A stretch of 64,000 nt of DNA, taken from contig OZ025258.1 of the NCBI GenBank assembly GCA_964019135.1, forward strand, positions 36,056,126-36,120,125, in the 5' to 3' direction. Numbering within the stretch: the stretch's first letter is position 1; every line of letters begins with the position of its first letter. The position numbers and the translations under genes were made by a program. Source of the stretch: Arenicola marina. Taxonomy: Eukaryota > Annelida > Polychaeta > Arenicolidae. Positions 1-9,652 of the stretch are shown piece after piece. The notes below the pieces were generated by a model, which saw only the letters and a list, made by a program, of their open reading frames with translations, was not told the DNA's origin and did no database searches.

Positions 1-2185
1 TAAAGTGTCCGGCTGGCGTGTGCGCATGCGAAGCGAATGGGGTTGTTATGTAAATAGCCCATGTATGTTAGGTTTAGGGTTGGGATAGGATTAGGTTAGG
101 GCCAGGGTTAGGGTTTTTATTAGGGTTCTGGTTAGGCTTAGTGGCATGAAAGAAGCGTGGCCGGACAGGTTATTACGGCCGGACAGGTTATTATGTTACA
201 CCGGCACAACCAGCCAATCGTCAGCTCTTGTTGCGGAGGCTTGTGTAGAGAGGCACGAGTGGTCATCTTTCAGGGAAGTAGACAAGGTTACACCACTAAG
301 GGCACAGAGGGTCGGCGTGTCAGAAGTATCGGAAAACGTGGGTGTATGGCGCAGACGTGGCACATCGCGCCAGGAAATGTGTTTATGTTGTGTTCTTTAT
401 ATGTGAGGCGAAGTCGCCTCGTGAGGCGCTCGTCCGGTCCGGCGCCCGTCTGGACAAGTGGCGCCATCTAACGGCCACTGTACGAGGACCGGATCCTGAT
501 CCTGATGCCGTACAAACATTTCCCCGTTTTATCCCACATTTTAGTTGTTATACACGTATTATTAGGATATCATAATTAGTAGAGAAATCAGGTATTATAG
601 ATTTCGACGGGTATTATCCTTTTTGGCGACGTTGTTACTGGATCTCACTTGTATAATTGTGTTCTTTTAAGCATATGAAGCACCATCAGGGCAAGATTAG
701 CTGGGGGGGATATATTGTAAAGGCCGTCTGGATTTCGGCGGAGTTGAGGAGAGGTTCCGTTTCTTGTCCCCGGAAACAAATAGCCTAGCCCTCCCCCTGC
801 AACGTGGCGCAGGCTTTGGCAGCAGCGTGTGGGTTCCGGGCCTAATGCGGATATTCTGCGACTGGTTCCCCCGCACGTCTGCTGTCGCATTCCTTTGGAT
901 AGGGGCGCTCTAATGCGGATTTTGCTGCGACTGAGTGGTCCATCTCCCTCCCCTCCTCTCACCCTACCCAACATTCTCTCTCTCTTCCTCTATCACGCAA
1001 GTCCACCCCCTCCACCCCAACGAGCCGCTTTCCCAGTATAGTCTAGAAGAAGTCAGTCTTTGTAGGTCACCCTTAGTAGATCTTTGTACACAACGAGAAG
1101 TAGTTCAGGAAACGAAGTAAGTTAGTTTTGTTTTATATGCCGTGCCATACATAGCGGGAAGTACTATTTTTATATCTTTACTTTACTTTACTGTTTACAT
1201 CAGTTTAAATATAATAAAATCTGCTTGTCTCTGACCAAGCGACCTTGTTGTACACGTGTATTTTTTCCGGGCCTCACCGGCCAAATCCTCAATCCATTCG
1301 GAACGAACTTAGTCGTATAATTAGTTACGTGGGATCATAGGGGGTCCCACGTAACATATAGAGGTGTGGCATCATGTTGTGGTTGAGATGTGGCGGCCAA
1401 GAGTGTGTGAGCAGTGGCGCACACGGGGGTGACTGGGTGTGGTGGCTCTGTCCTTGGAGTCAGGTCAAGTGGCGGGGTATGAGGTGCCAGGGAGTGTGAT
1501 GTGATGCCCCACGGACCATTCCACCGTGGAAGAGAGCCATAAGCCGGGGAGTGAATATGCATGGGGAAAAGGGTGAAATGTCCGAGTACTCGCCTCGAAC
1601 TTTTAGTGGAAGATGCGGTAGAGAAGGCACCGGTCAGCGATATGCCGAGAGGTCGAGTGACGCATGGGGATAAGGTACTGGCTGAGTTGCCCTGAGGTGG
1701 GTGCGCGGTTTGTGTGCGGAAACACAAACTGTGGTTGTCATTCAATAGAGTGGATGACGTGAGGCCGCTGGGAGCTCGAAGGGTAGGTGTGTCCCAGACA
1801 TTGGTGTCACAGGTCGGCGACGTCCAGGGGACACGCCCTGTATGGGCTTGTGTGATGGCTATGGTGTGGCTGTGGCTGTCTTGCCTAGGTTGGTGGGTAG
1901 GACCGAGGGGCCGGAAGGCGAGAGATCAGTCAAGTCCGAAGGTGTTGTGGACCCATTCAGCAGGCTTTGAGGCACATGAAGCGTGGTGTGACACCCGGAG
2001 GATCGGCGTGTGTGCGGAGGGGGATGTGTGTGGACGCAGTGTGCCGTGGCCCAGTGCCGTGGCGGCGGATGCAATGTGTGAATTGCAACTTGTAGTCTAA
2101 GACCGGCTTCCGTGTCGGGGTCTGGGACTGGGTCACAGTAGGGAAATGACAGCGAAATTTTCATCATTCGACATTCGACGGTGTC
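1..2185. other. Gene-free left edge with diverged repeats
   Basis: No coding exon is recognised here. Positions 67-145 carry degenerate TTAGGG/TTAGGTT variants, and a short unit (GGCCGGACAGGTTATTA) is doubled at about 162-194. Stretches near 235-370 and 1715-1850 resemble each other at DNA and translated level, so they look like two diverged copies of one repeat. A hairpin with arms TACGTGGGA/TCCCACGTA lies at 1325-1352. The open frames here are short and match nothing I know. Confidence 0.5.
67..145. repeat. Degenerate telomere-like TTAGGG repeat
   Basis: About 80 bases consist of imperfect TTAGGG, TTAGGTT and TTAGGGTT words on the plus strand. The run is too short and diverged for a functional telomere. 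It reads as an interstitial telomere-like relic or a simple repeat. Confidence 0.5.
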
Positions 2186-2338
2186 ATGGCTGACTTATGT
2201 CTTCAGTGTAATACGGTAGTACGCCCACTTCAAGAGGGGCTGCAATGTGACCTATGCAAATACTGGCAGCATCGTACATGTGATAGCTGTGTAACGCAAA
2301 ATCAGTATAGAGAAGCAGTCTGTGTTGGCCATATCTAA
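2186..2338 (+). pseudogene. 50-codon PHD-finger-like fragment
   Basis: An ATG-initiated 50-residue frame has C5-x2-C8-x12-C21-x2-C24-x4-H29-x2-C32, with a further C35. This matches the first six zinc ligands of a C4HC3 PHD finger, with W27 in the aromatic position typical of such fingers. The last ligand pair is absent and the frame stops soon afterwards. It could be a first exon spliced to something unseen, or a relic of a repeat-borne domain; PHD-like modules occur in some invertebrate DNA transposons and multigene families. I see no splice donor or partner exon that I trust, so function is unassigned. Confidence 0.35.
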
Positions 2339-4559
2339 TGGACGTGCGTCGTCTATGCCGACCTCGGAGTATGCGGCCAGCCAGCGTACGGCTACCACCC
2401 TACTGAGCGGTCCCGGAGGGACAGGAGGCAGTAGTCGAAAAGGCTGCCGGACCCGGAGCGGAGGTCCCGGAAGCGGAGCTGCCATTGGAGATTGCCGAGT
2501 AGAGGCCGATCCCGGAGAGACATGAGGCACAAGGAGGCTGCCGGACCCTGAGCGGACTACTTTGTAGTAGTTGTCTATAAATATGTATCTATCGTTTTGT
2601 TTTGTTTGTAGTAGTTGTCAATAAATATGTATCTACCGTATTGCACCTTCATGACTAATTGCTTAATCGCAATCAATCAGTCAGTCTGCCGAATCTGCCC
2701 CGTACTCGACTCTGGCTAATCTGCCCAGCCGCTAATCCCCAACTAGACTAATCCCCTGACGCACCCGCCTACCCGACACACGCATACCCCCCCCCCCCCC
2801 CCCAACCCTTGTAGGGGGTGGAAAAATCGTGCGGCCTTCACGCTGCGCAGCCTTTACAGATGTATACCATGAGAGGCAGAGGGCAAACCTGCAAGGGGGA
2901 GCCCTGCTAGGAGCTGAGGCAGGCATGCAAATGCTGTACAGGGAGGGATGAGAGAGTAAGCTCCACCCGACAGGCTACCACTTAGTCCTGCAAGCAAGGC
3001 GCTGTGGCTACCGCCAACAGCGTCTTGCTTCCAAGCGCACCTCGCTCATTAGCAGAGCGAAGCGACGACAACACCCGGGACGTTTTGCGTCGCTTAAGAG
3101 AATCTACACATTGTACAGCGCTCTCTTACCAATATAACTTGCAGGAAAAGGTATTAGCGTCTAATTTTGCGCGGTAGAATTGTTGTCAGACGTTTTGGAG
3201 CGCGAGAAACAACAACCTTGCACTAGTAACAACCGAAAACGAATCAAGCTCCGCCATGATTGCAGTTGCACTTCCTGCCGAGAAGCGGTACGCACTAACG
3301 TACAACTTGTGTGTTCGCCGTAACTGAAAGACTCCTCGCTGGCTTCGTGCCGCGGGGTCCCCCTGCGTGATGAATAGTATGGAGGGGGTTGATGGGGAAC
3401 CCGCCCAAATGTAGCCAAAATTTCCAGACGTTCTCTTCTAATGTTGGTTTTCATATGAAATGTGGGTTTTGTGGATTTACTTTTTTTTAGGAATATTTAA
3501 TTTCTGAAGCTGTATTTTGATGAAAAATACCGCCCCCCCCCCCCCTAAACGTAGCTGACGGTCGGAGCGGGATCAATTGCTACTTTTCCGGCATTTTCCA
3601 AAGGTGGATGCTCGTTTTAACTGTTCAGCATTCCCCATCCGTTTCTGCCAAAACCCACAAATTAGTGAGAGCAGGGGCTGACACAGGGGCGGGAGTCCTC
3701 ACCCACCCGCTTTTCTGAAACATCCCTAAGCTACAATGAATGTGGTGCCCCCCGCCTGTTTGTACTGGAGGCCCTACTTTGTTGGTATCAAGCTCAAGCG
3801 CCCCCCCCCCCCCCCCATCCGCTCGGTCGAGATTCTACTATCGAAATTCGCTCGGTCGGGACGTTTTAATCTTTTGCGGCAACCCGTCTATGAACGCACA
3901 TTTTCAGAGCTACCCCCCCCCCCCCGGTCAGAAGTTTTTAAACATCGGCTCTATAGCCATATGGATATCTTTTTCATCACAAATATCCACTCTCTCAGGC
4001 ATCAAGGCACCCCACGGAACCCTCCCACCAACTTTGTATACGAGGCCTCCCCCCCCCCCCCCCCCCGGCCGCCGGGTTACTGACGGTTTAAAATATTCCG
4101 AGATCCACACCCCTCCCGCTGTCATTTGCTCGGTGAGATTGTCTTCAATGCAAATTAAACATCAATGGAACGCTGAAAGAACGTCCACTTAAGTTATGCT
4201 TTCAAAGATTTTAATGCAACGATGTCACTGATCTGGTAAAGTCAGACCATTTGAAACAAACGACCGTTAATGCTGTTTGATGTGATGTAAAATCCGTACT
4301 TTACATTTCCCAACCAAAAATGTGCGCACGCCCAACGATTATTTCTTCCAGTACGCTTGAACCCCAATCAAAACATGGGGCCCGCGGTAGCCAAAAAAGC
4401 TCAGAAATCACACAGTAGTGGGAAAAGTTATCAAAACACAATCATCAAGCAACGTCATATCCCAGATTGGTAACAAATCAATAGAGAATAGGTTACTTTA
4501 TGTAAATATGTAGTTTATTGCTAAATATCGAGGTGAAAAAGTAGTTTTATGACCGTGTA
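2339..4559. other. Gene-free stretch with poly-C spacers
   Basis: No exon is recognised. Runs of 10-17 C occur near 2788-2803, 3533-3545, 3800-3816, 3915-3926 and 4050-4066. The last three bound similar 80-130 bp segments, suggesting a repeated element with homopolymer ends. Proline-rich open frames here simply translate the C runs. Confidence 0.45.
2555..2640. repeat. Short tandem duplication with AATAAATATG motif
   Basis: A block reading TTTGTAGTAGTTGTC followed by an (A/T)ATAAATATGTATCTA stretch occurs twice in tandem, separated by a TTTTGTTTTG linker. No gene context is evident. Confidence 0.5.
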
Positions 4560-4562
4560 AAG

Positions 4563-4666
4563 CCCGCCCAGATTTCGGGCGGGATTCTGCTAATGGAAAG
4601 AGATTGCTAGGAGATGTAACGTAGTTGCGCGACTGGACCCATATCGGAGCGGACTACGTTACATCT
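4563..4666. repeat. Two adjacent inverted repeats (hairpin region)
   Basis: A short GC hairpin (GCCCGCC...GGCGGG) near 4563-4583 is followed by a perfect 14-bp inverted repeat, AGATGTAACGTAGT at 4612-4625 and its reverse complement at 4653-4666, with a 27-base spacer. No element boundary or target duplication was recognised. Confidence 0.6.
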
Positions 4667-4939
4667 ATGGAACTAGCTACCACTGTGAGGTAAAGGTCAG
4701 CATGAGGTCAAGAGTGCTAGAGAAGCTGCAAGGCTGCCACTGGGTCGTGACTGACATTACTATCATGCTGCAAAGCGGACAAAGGTCCCTGCTATAGATC
4801 ACATGACATGTGTCTAAAAGACATTAGTTAACTGATATTTACTTTGAGTAGTGTTATTTTTAATGTGCATGAGTTGTCAATTGTATAAACATGTCTGCAG
4901 GAGCAGCTATTCTGATGGGAGATAGTGTAGCCCAGAACC

Positions 4940-4969
4940 CTAGGCTGTGTGGGCTAAAACACAGCCTAG
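4940..4969. repeat. Perfect hairpin, 10-bp arms and 10-nt loop
   Basis: CTAGGCTGTG at 4940-4949 is the exact reverse complement of CACAGCCTAG at 4960-4969. The sequence GATAGTGTAG lies just upstream at 4921. A second hairpin of identical geometry lies at 5508-5537. Confidence 0.7.
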
Positions 4970-5507
4970 TCGCAATCCATAGTGAAATTCTGGTCTGGAA
5001 CAACCCCATTTCAGGGTTGTTTGACTTTGAGCAAGTGTAGCTCTGATTCTCCTTTGCTGTGGGAACAGTTTGATAACAGAAACAAACCCTAATCCTTTTC
5101 TTAATACTTCCTGACAAGTAATGACTGATCACATAAGTAACCTTTCTTGAAAGGCAAAAATAATCCAGTCTGTCACCAGAAATTCATATGAAAACATGTG
5201 TTTTCACTGACCCAATGACTGGGTCCCTGAACAATGAACCAATTAGCATGGCTTATAATATCATGTGATGACCTTGCACATGTGCAGTGGTCAACTTCCT
5301 ATAAAAAAAATGGTGGCATGTTGTTGTCTATTTTTATGCCAGTAGGCAATTATGGCTCCTTTTGAAGAGTTCAACAACCTTGGAAGAGTTCATACATCAG
5401 TAATTATATGTAGAAAAGTACTTTTACATTGTTGAAACTAATTATGAAAGCTGTAATTAAACAATTCAATTTGTCATGTGAAGTTGATTTCTCACTATAG
5501 AATGCTA

Positions 5508-5537
5508 CATGGCTATGATTCTTCAACCATAGCCATG
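5508..5537. repeat. Perfect hairpin, 10-bp arms and 10-nt loop
   Basis: CATGGCTATG at 5508-5517 is the exact reverse complement of CATAGCCATG at 5528-5537. GATAGTGT motifs follow at about 5550-5580. Arm length, loop length and neighbouring motif match the 4940 hairpin, so both may belong to one non-autonomous repeat spanning roughly 4.9-5.6 kb. Confidence 0.65.
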
Positions 5538-5745
5538 GATTCATGGCTAGAGATAGTGTGGGGAGTCCAGATAGTGTAGGGGAACCGAAGTCAAAAACCG
5601 TACAGTATGACTAAGCAGGGGTCTGGACACGGCAGCAGCGTACGCCCTCTACCTGTTGATCTACAGCGTCCGTTTCTTCCCAAAGTAAAGTGTTTACCAG
5701 TTTTCCGGGTTTTAGTTTTGGGCCATTTATCGCATGCTTACTTAC

Positions 5746-5918
5746 TTTGAAGTCAAAACTCTTGAGCAGCTCATAAATTCCGAAATATCACAGTAAGCTT
5801 CGTAGGAAGGATCCGACTCCTTTGCAATTTCTACGTAATATGCATATAGGCATATTATAATACCAATAAGGCACAGAAATAACAAAGAAACGTGCCAACA
5901 CCGATACCCACACGCCAT
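5746..5918 (-). CDS. VKORC1: Vitamin K epoxide reductase (VKORC1-like), exon 1
   Basis: The first coding exon of an ER-membrane enzyme of the VKOR family, which reduces vitamin K epoxide/quinone and passes electrons through cysteine pairs. The 57 codons plus two bases show a hydrophobic first membrane helix (about residues 10-29), then the lumenal loop with C43 and C51 in the context YCDISEF..SCSRV. Both cysteines fall at the human VKORC1 loop-cysteine positions. The exon is 173 nt and ends in phase 2 at a strong GTAAGT donor; human VKORC1 exon 1 also contributes 173 coding bases, so start and splice site are well supported. Frames extending further upstream exist, but the ATG at 5918 gives exact length agreement. 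Exons 2 and 3, with the CxxC active site, were not found at lower coordinates. They may lie beyond the window. An isolated exon relic is the alternative. Confidence 0.85.
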
Positions 5919-7382
5919 ATTGCTTTCCGTGTTCTCCGCCAGATGGAGCTGCCCAATTAACCACATAACCACCGAAATGACAACAGTCCACCGAGGCGTG
6001 GGTAAAATTGAAATGTGCAAAAAACGGGGGCGATGAAGCAGGAAATTGGATACCCATGAATGGCCTCGCCTCCTCCGTCGTTCAAGGCATGGGTAGGAAA
6101 TGAAGTTCAACTATTTTGTTATCTTAGTTGCAGCCCAACATATATATATAAAATATTTCATTGAACACGTCGATTTTACTAAGGATTTAATTGATCAGAG
6201 TACCACATACAATGATATATCCGAAAGATGTTAGCCGGACGAACACTTGTCGCATATAAATAAAGTCAACTTAAATAATGCCGTTCACTGCTGTTTTGCC
6301 CGATCTCTTCGATAAAATTTGAGCCATCGCTCAGAAATGTACGGACATGTAGGCTGCACGAAATTAGGACCAAATTGATTTAGTCTTAATTTTCTTTCTT
6401 TGTCGACCAATCTGCATTATCTAAAGAAATATTGCACTTGATGAAGCTCCATCGACCACGAATTTCTGCCTGAAAATAGGCAAAGAGATGCGCAATATCT
6501 ATCGTATTTTTCTCAATATTTTACATAATTTAGATTGTGATACTATTTACAAATTATTATTTTTGCCAATTATTCCTTATTGGAACAAATGTTCTGCTGT
6601 ACTATAGGAAGAGAAATAGTTCGCGTTGACCAATGTCGTTCAATAGCGTGTACATTTGGCCGTGAACGTCTGCCGCGATCGTAAGCGATATGGAACTCGA
6701 CCCAAGACTTGTCATCGGTAATCAACGCGCCTCCATAGAATTTATACTCTTAGCGCAAAGCAGAAAGTTTTCATTATTCGAAATTCATTTGACGTGAACT
6801 GAATGTCTACCAGCGTTGAAACAGTGAACATGCAGTTGATGCAATCGTCTTTTGTCTGCGCTCCACGTTACATTGAATATGAATATGTAGTTACATTTAT
6901 TTTGTGTCAATTAAACTTGGTATCAACAAGATTAGTTCTAGAGTTTTCATTACGATAATATGAATTTGGATGCGGTCGGTTTTAAATATTGTTGGACTTA
7001 CAATTGGTCGGTTTTAAATATTGTTGGACTTAGAGACTTACATCTCTCAAACATCCAACGCGTACTGTTCGTACTTGTTCGTCACCACCGTCGTTGTTGT
7101 CAAGTATTTTGTTGAAGGAATCTTGAAAAAAGAAGACGATTCGTCCGGCTGTCATGTGGCAGTCTAGCCCCTGTCTGCACCAGACGATCTTCCTGTCACA
7201 AGTGCTACCAAATTGGTCACCAGAGGGCGGTACTGAATTTGGTACACATATTTACAGTCTGACAGCTCTTGGAGCGAGGAACATGCATGGCGTTTAAGCT
7301 AGCTAAGGTAATACGTATAGTTTCTCCAAATCGCACAAAACTGACGAGAGGTTGCGCGAAAATTGGCATGTGGTCTGACAGC

Positions 7383-7502
7383 AGGGGCGGATCCAGGAAT
7401 TTGAAAAGGGGGGGTCCACTGAAACTTGCGACCGGGGGGGGGGGGGGGATTTGGTGCATGCCTCAGATAGCGTTCTTCCTAAAAACGGGGGGGGGGGGTC
7501 CT
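7383..7502 (+). mobile_element. DNA-transposon end-like G-run element
   Basis: The block opens with CAGGGGCGGATCCAGGAATT and continues through three G-runs to a CCTCCATATG end. CAGGGGCGGATCCAG-type termini recur on non-autonomous DNA transposons in many invertebrate genomes (recalled, not searched). Only one end is convincing here and no target duplication was found, so it is probably a fragment. Confidence 0.4.
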
Positions 7503-8811
7503 CCATATGACACTGTGTATTAACTGAATAAGATTGAGGTATTAGATTCGAACATTCAACATTAATAAATGGACATACATCAAGTGAATATGTAAAAACA
7601 TAAAAAATAAGAATAAATTGACAGAATTATTTTATTATATGGTATAGTGATGAATGACAACGGAAGTATTTTTCGTCACGTACGATATTCCTTCTCCGAT
7701 TTAAGATACAAACCAAAAAAATGGCATGCAACTTTCGTTTCGAAGTTAACAGGAATTAAAACCTCATATAATGGCAATATGCCATGATAGCAATACGCTA
7801 TGATAGCATAGACTGTCATAGAACGTACAGAGGCTCATGTACTAGAATATCATAATAACATACGCTATTATATGATCACTATCATATGATACACCATCAT
7901 ACCACTGTGGCACAAGGAGTTATCACACTGCACAATTATAAGGACCTATTGATAATCTCTAAAATACCAAACAGGCTAACTAAGTATTTTAATTACAAAT
8001 CCTTCACACAAGATACCCAAAAGTATTGATAATTAACATAATACAAGATTGAACAAAAATTATACTTGACAACAGTTACTACACGTCACGGGACAACACA
8101 CGCGTCGAACCCTAAATCCCTTCCGCAATAATATAGAGAACAATACCAGTATCACTCAACACGATGGCATGTGACAATATGAAGCTCAATAGTAACAGAT
8201 GACACTTTAATAACAGAACAAGTCTTTTAAATATATAAATATCTGTATATTCAAGCGCAGATCAAATGCAATCTAAAGAGATTTCCCCTTCAGTCCTCAA
8301 CAAAAGATCCACATAACGCCGACCATCATTATGGCCTATACTGACAGGAAGTGGGTGGTGGAGTGGGGGACTATCAGATGATATATATGGGCAGAAAAAC
8401 GTGGGGATCGAGGTGGCGGAAAAATGGGAGCCGAGAGATCAAAACTAAAGCTTCATCGATCACTCCAGTAAAATATCTAGAAGATAGATGACGCCAAAAA
8501 TTTAGTTTGTTTTAATACATGTACTACTTAACCATAAACTTTATATATAAAAAAATAAAATGTAACAAATGTCCGGAAAAATAAAACGCTAAACACAACA
8601 AAATATTGCAGGTGATGGCAATAAATAATAGGTAGCTACAAATGGTCAATTCCAATGATACCAAAAAGAAATGAAAAAATGTTTCTTTTAAGACAAAGGC
8701 ACCTCCATGACACTAATGCATCATGCATACCAAGGAGTTTGGCTTATAGCATTATGCCTATGTAGGAACTCAAGGAAATGGCACATTTGGGCTACTTAAT
8801 CAGTATTCCCG

Positions 8812-8960
8812 GGGGCCTCCCTGGTGTAGTGGTTAGCGCACTAGACCGCAGATCAATAGGTTGCGAGTTCGAAATTAAAGGCTTCTGACCGTCAATGTGA
8901 ACACCATTTTGGTCTACGAGTGAACTACAATAGTGAAAACGCGGTAATTCTAGTTGTAGT
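8812..8960 (+). mobile_element. tRNA-derived SINE head (type B)
   Basis: The A-box-like TGGTGTAGTGGTTAGCGCAC is followed about 35 bases on by a B-box-like GGTTGCGAGTTCGAA, the internal RNA polymerase III promoter layout. The same head, including the phrase ACTAGACCGCA.ATCAATAGGT, recurs in reverse at about 25570-25660. It does not fold as a complete tRNA, and it continues into unrelated sequence as SINEs do. Confidence 0.6.
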
Positions 8961-9488
8961 ATAGTTGGAACAACTCTCAGCGGCAAGGGCATAAAATTGA
9001 GGAAATTCTCCTTATAAATGACATCCATCTCATGGTATATGCATCGATATAGTAGAGGCAATGAGGCTGGACCTCAAACCAGTCCTTAAACTAACAACCT
9101 TTAGCAACCCGCTGGAGGGAAATCCAGAATTTCCTGCTACGTCCAGTAAGATTCGATCGATTCAGTTACAATTTTTGCTGATATTTCACAAGCCGTCAAT
9201 TGGGCAAGGCATGATAGTTCAACGTTTAAACTTTAATACCGTCACAACGCTAGTATAGTACGTCTATCACAGGTTATTATCACAAAATTGTCCCAGGCAA
9301 TGGCACTTGGTAGCATTGTATGGCGAGGAAAAGGGCAACAAGGGCATACACTCTTTGAATCTTATATAAGACAATAACTATGTCGAGTGCTATGTAGTTA
9401 AGCGGCTTCAAAAGTAATCTGTGTTTTCTGTCAAATAGGGCAAGTTTATTGTTTGAATACTCTAAATTGGTGGACCCTATATTACGTT

Positions 9489-9494
9489 TTTATT
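9489..9494 (-). terminator. Polyadenylation signal of exon 8b
   Basis: AATAAA on the minus strand, about 28 bases after the exon 8b stop codon. Confidence 0.6.
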
Positions 9495-9521
9495 TACGGG
9501 CGCCGAAATATCAGACCGAAC

Positions 9522-9652
9522 TCAAAGCTTGGCCTTGTCTTCAGGAAATCTGCCGATTCTGAAGAGACGCATGCTGGGTGACTGTGGAGACTTGGACGTG
9601 ACCAGTTCGGTGAGCAGTCGACCAATCACCGGAGCTCTCATGTACCCGTGAC
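9522..9652 (-). CDS. PIPOX: PIPOX terminal exon 8b (ends AKL)
   Basis: Begins after CCTCCAG in phase 1 with [18 protein letters not shown] and ends RFPEDKAKL before TGA. AKL is a good type-1 peroxisomal targeting signal. Its own AATAAA lies about 28 bases downstream (9489-9494 on the minus strand). With exon 8a it forms a pair of alternative last exons. Confidence 0.88.

Larger units (their letters stand above)
5919..9521. other. Intergenic region between VKORC1-like exon and PIPOX
   Basis: AT-rich and without recognisable exons. It holds a direct doubling of CGGTTTTAAATATTG (6976-7024), a G-run transposon-end-like block (7383-7500), short palindromic words around 7770-7890 and a tRNA-headed SINE at about 8812. 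The VKORC1-like promoter should lie immediately above 5918, but I see no clear core elements. Confidence 0.45.

Noticed and set aside
1040-1270. Possible solo LTR (AATAAA-like signal followed by a C/G-rich end)
   Set aside because: No second copy, flanking duplication or internal genes were seen. Resemblance is too weak to call an LTR fossil.
4860-5132. 90-codon minus ORF as VKORC1 exon 2/3
   Set aside because: It lacks the expected CxxC helix and the NQ.NS.FG segment, and lies over a hairpin-bearing repeat.
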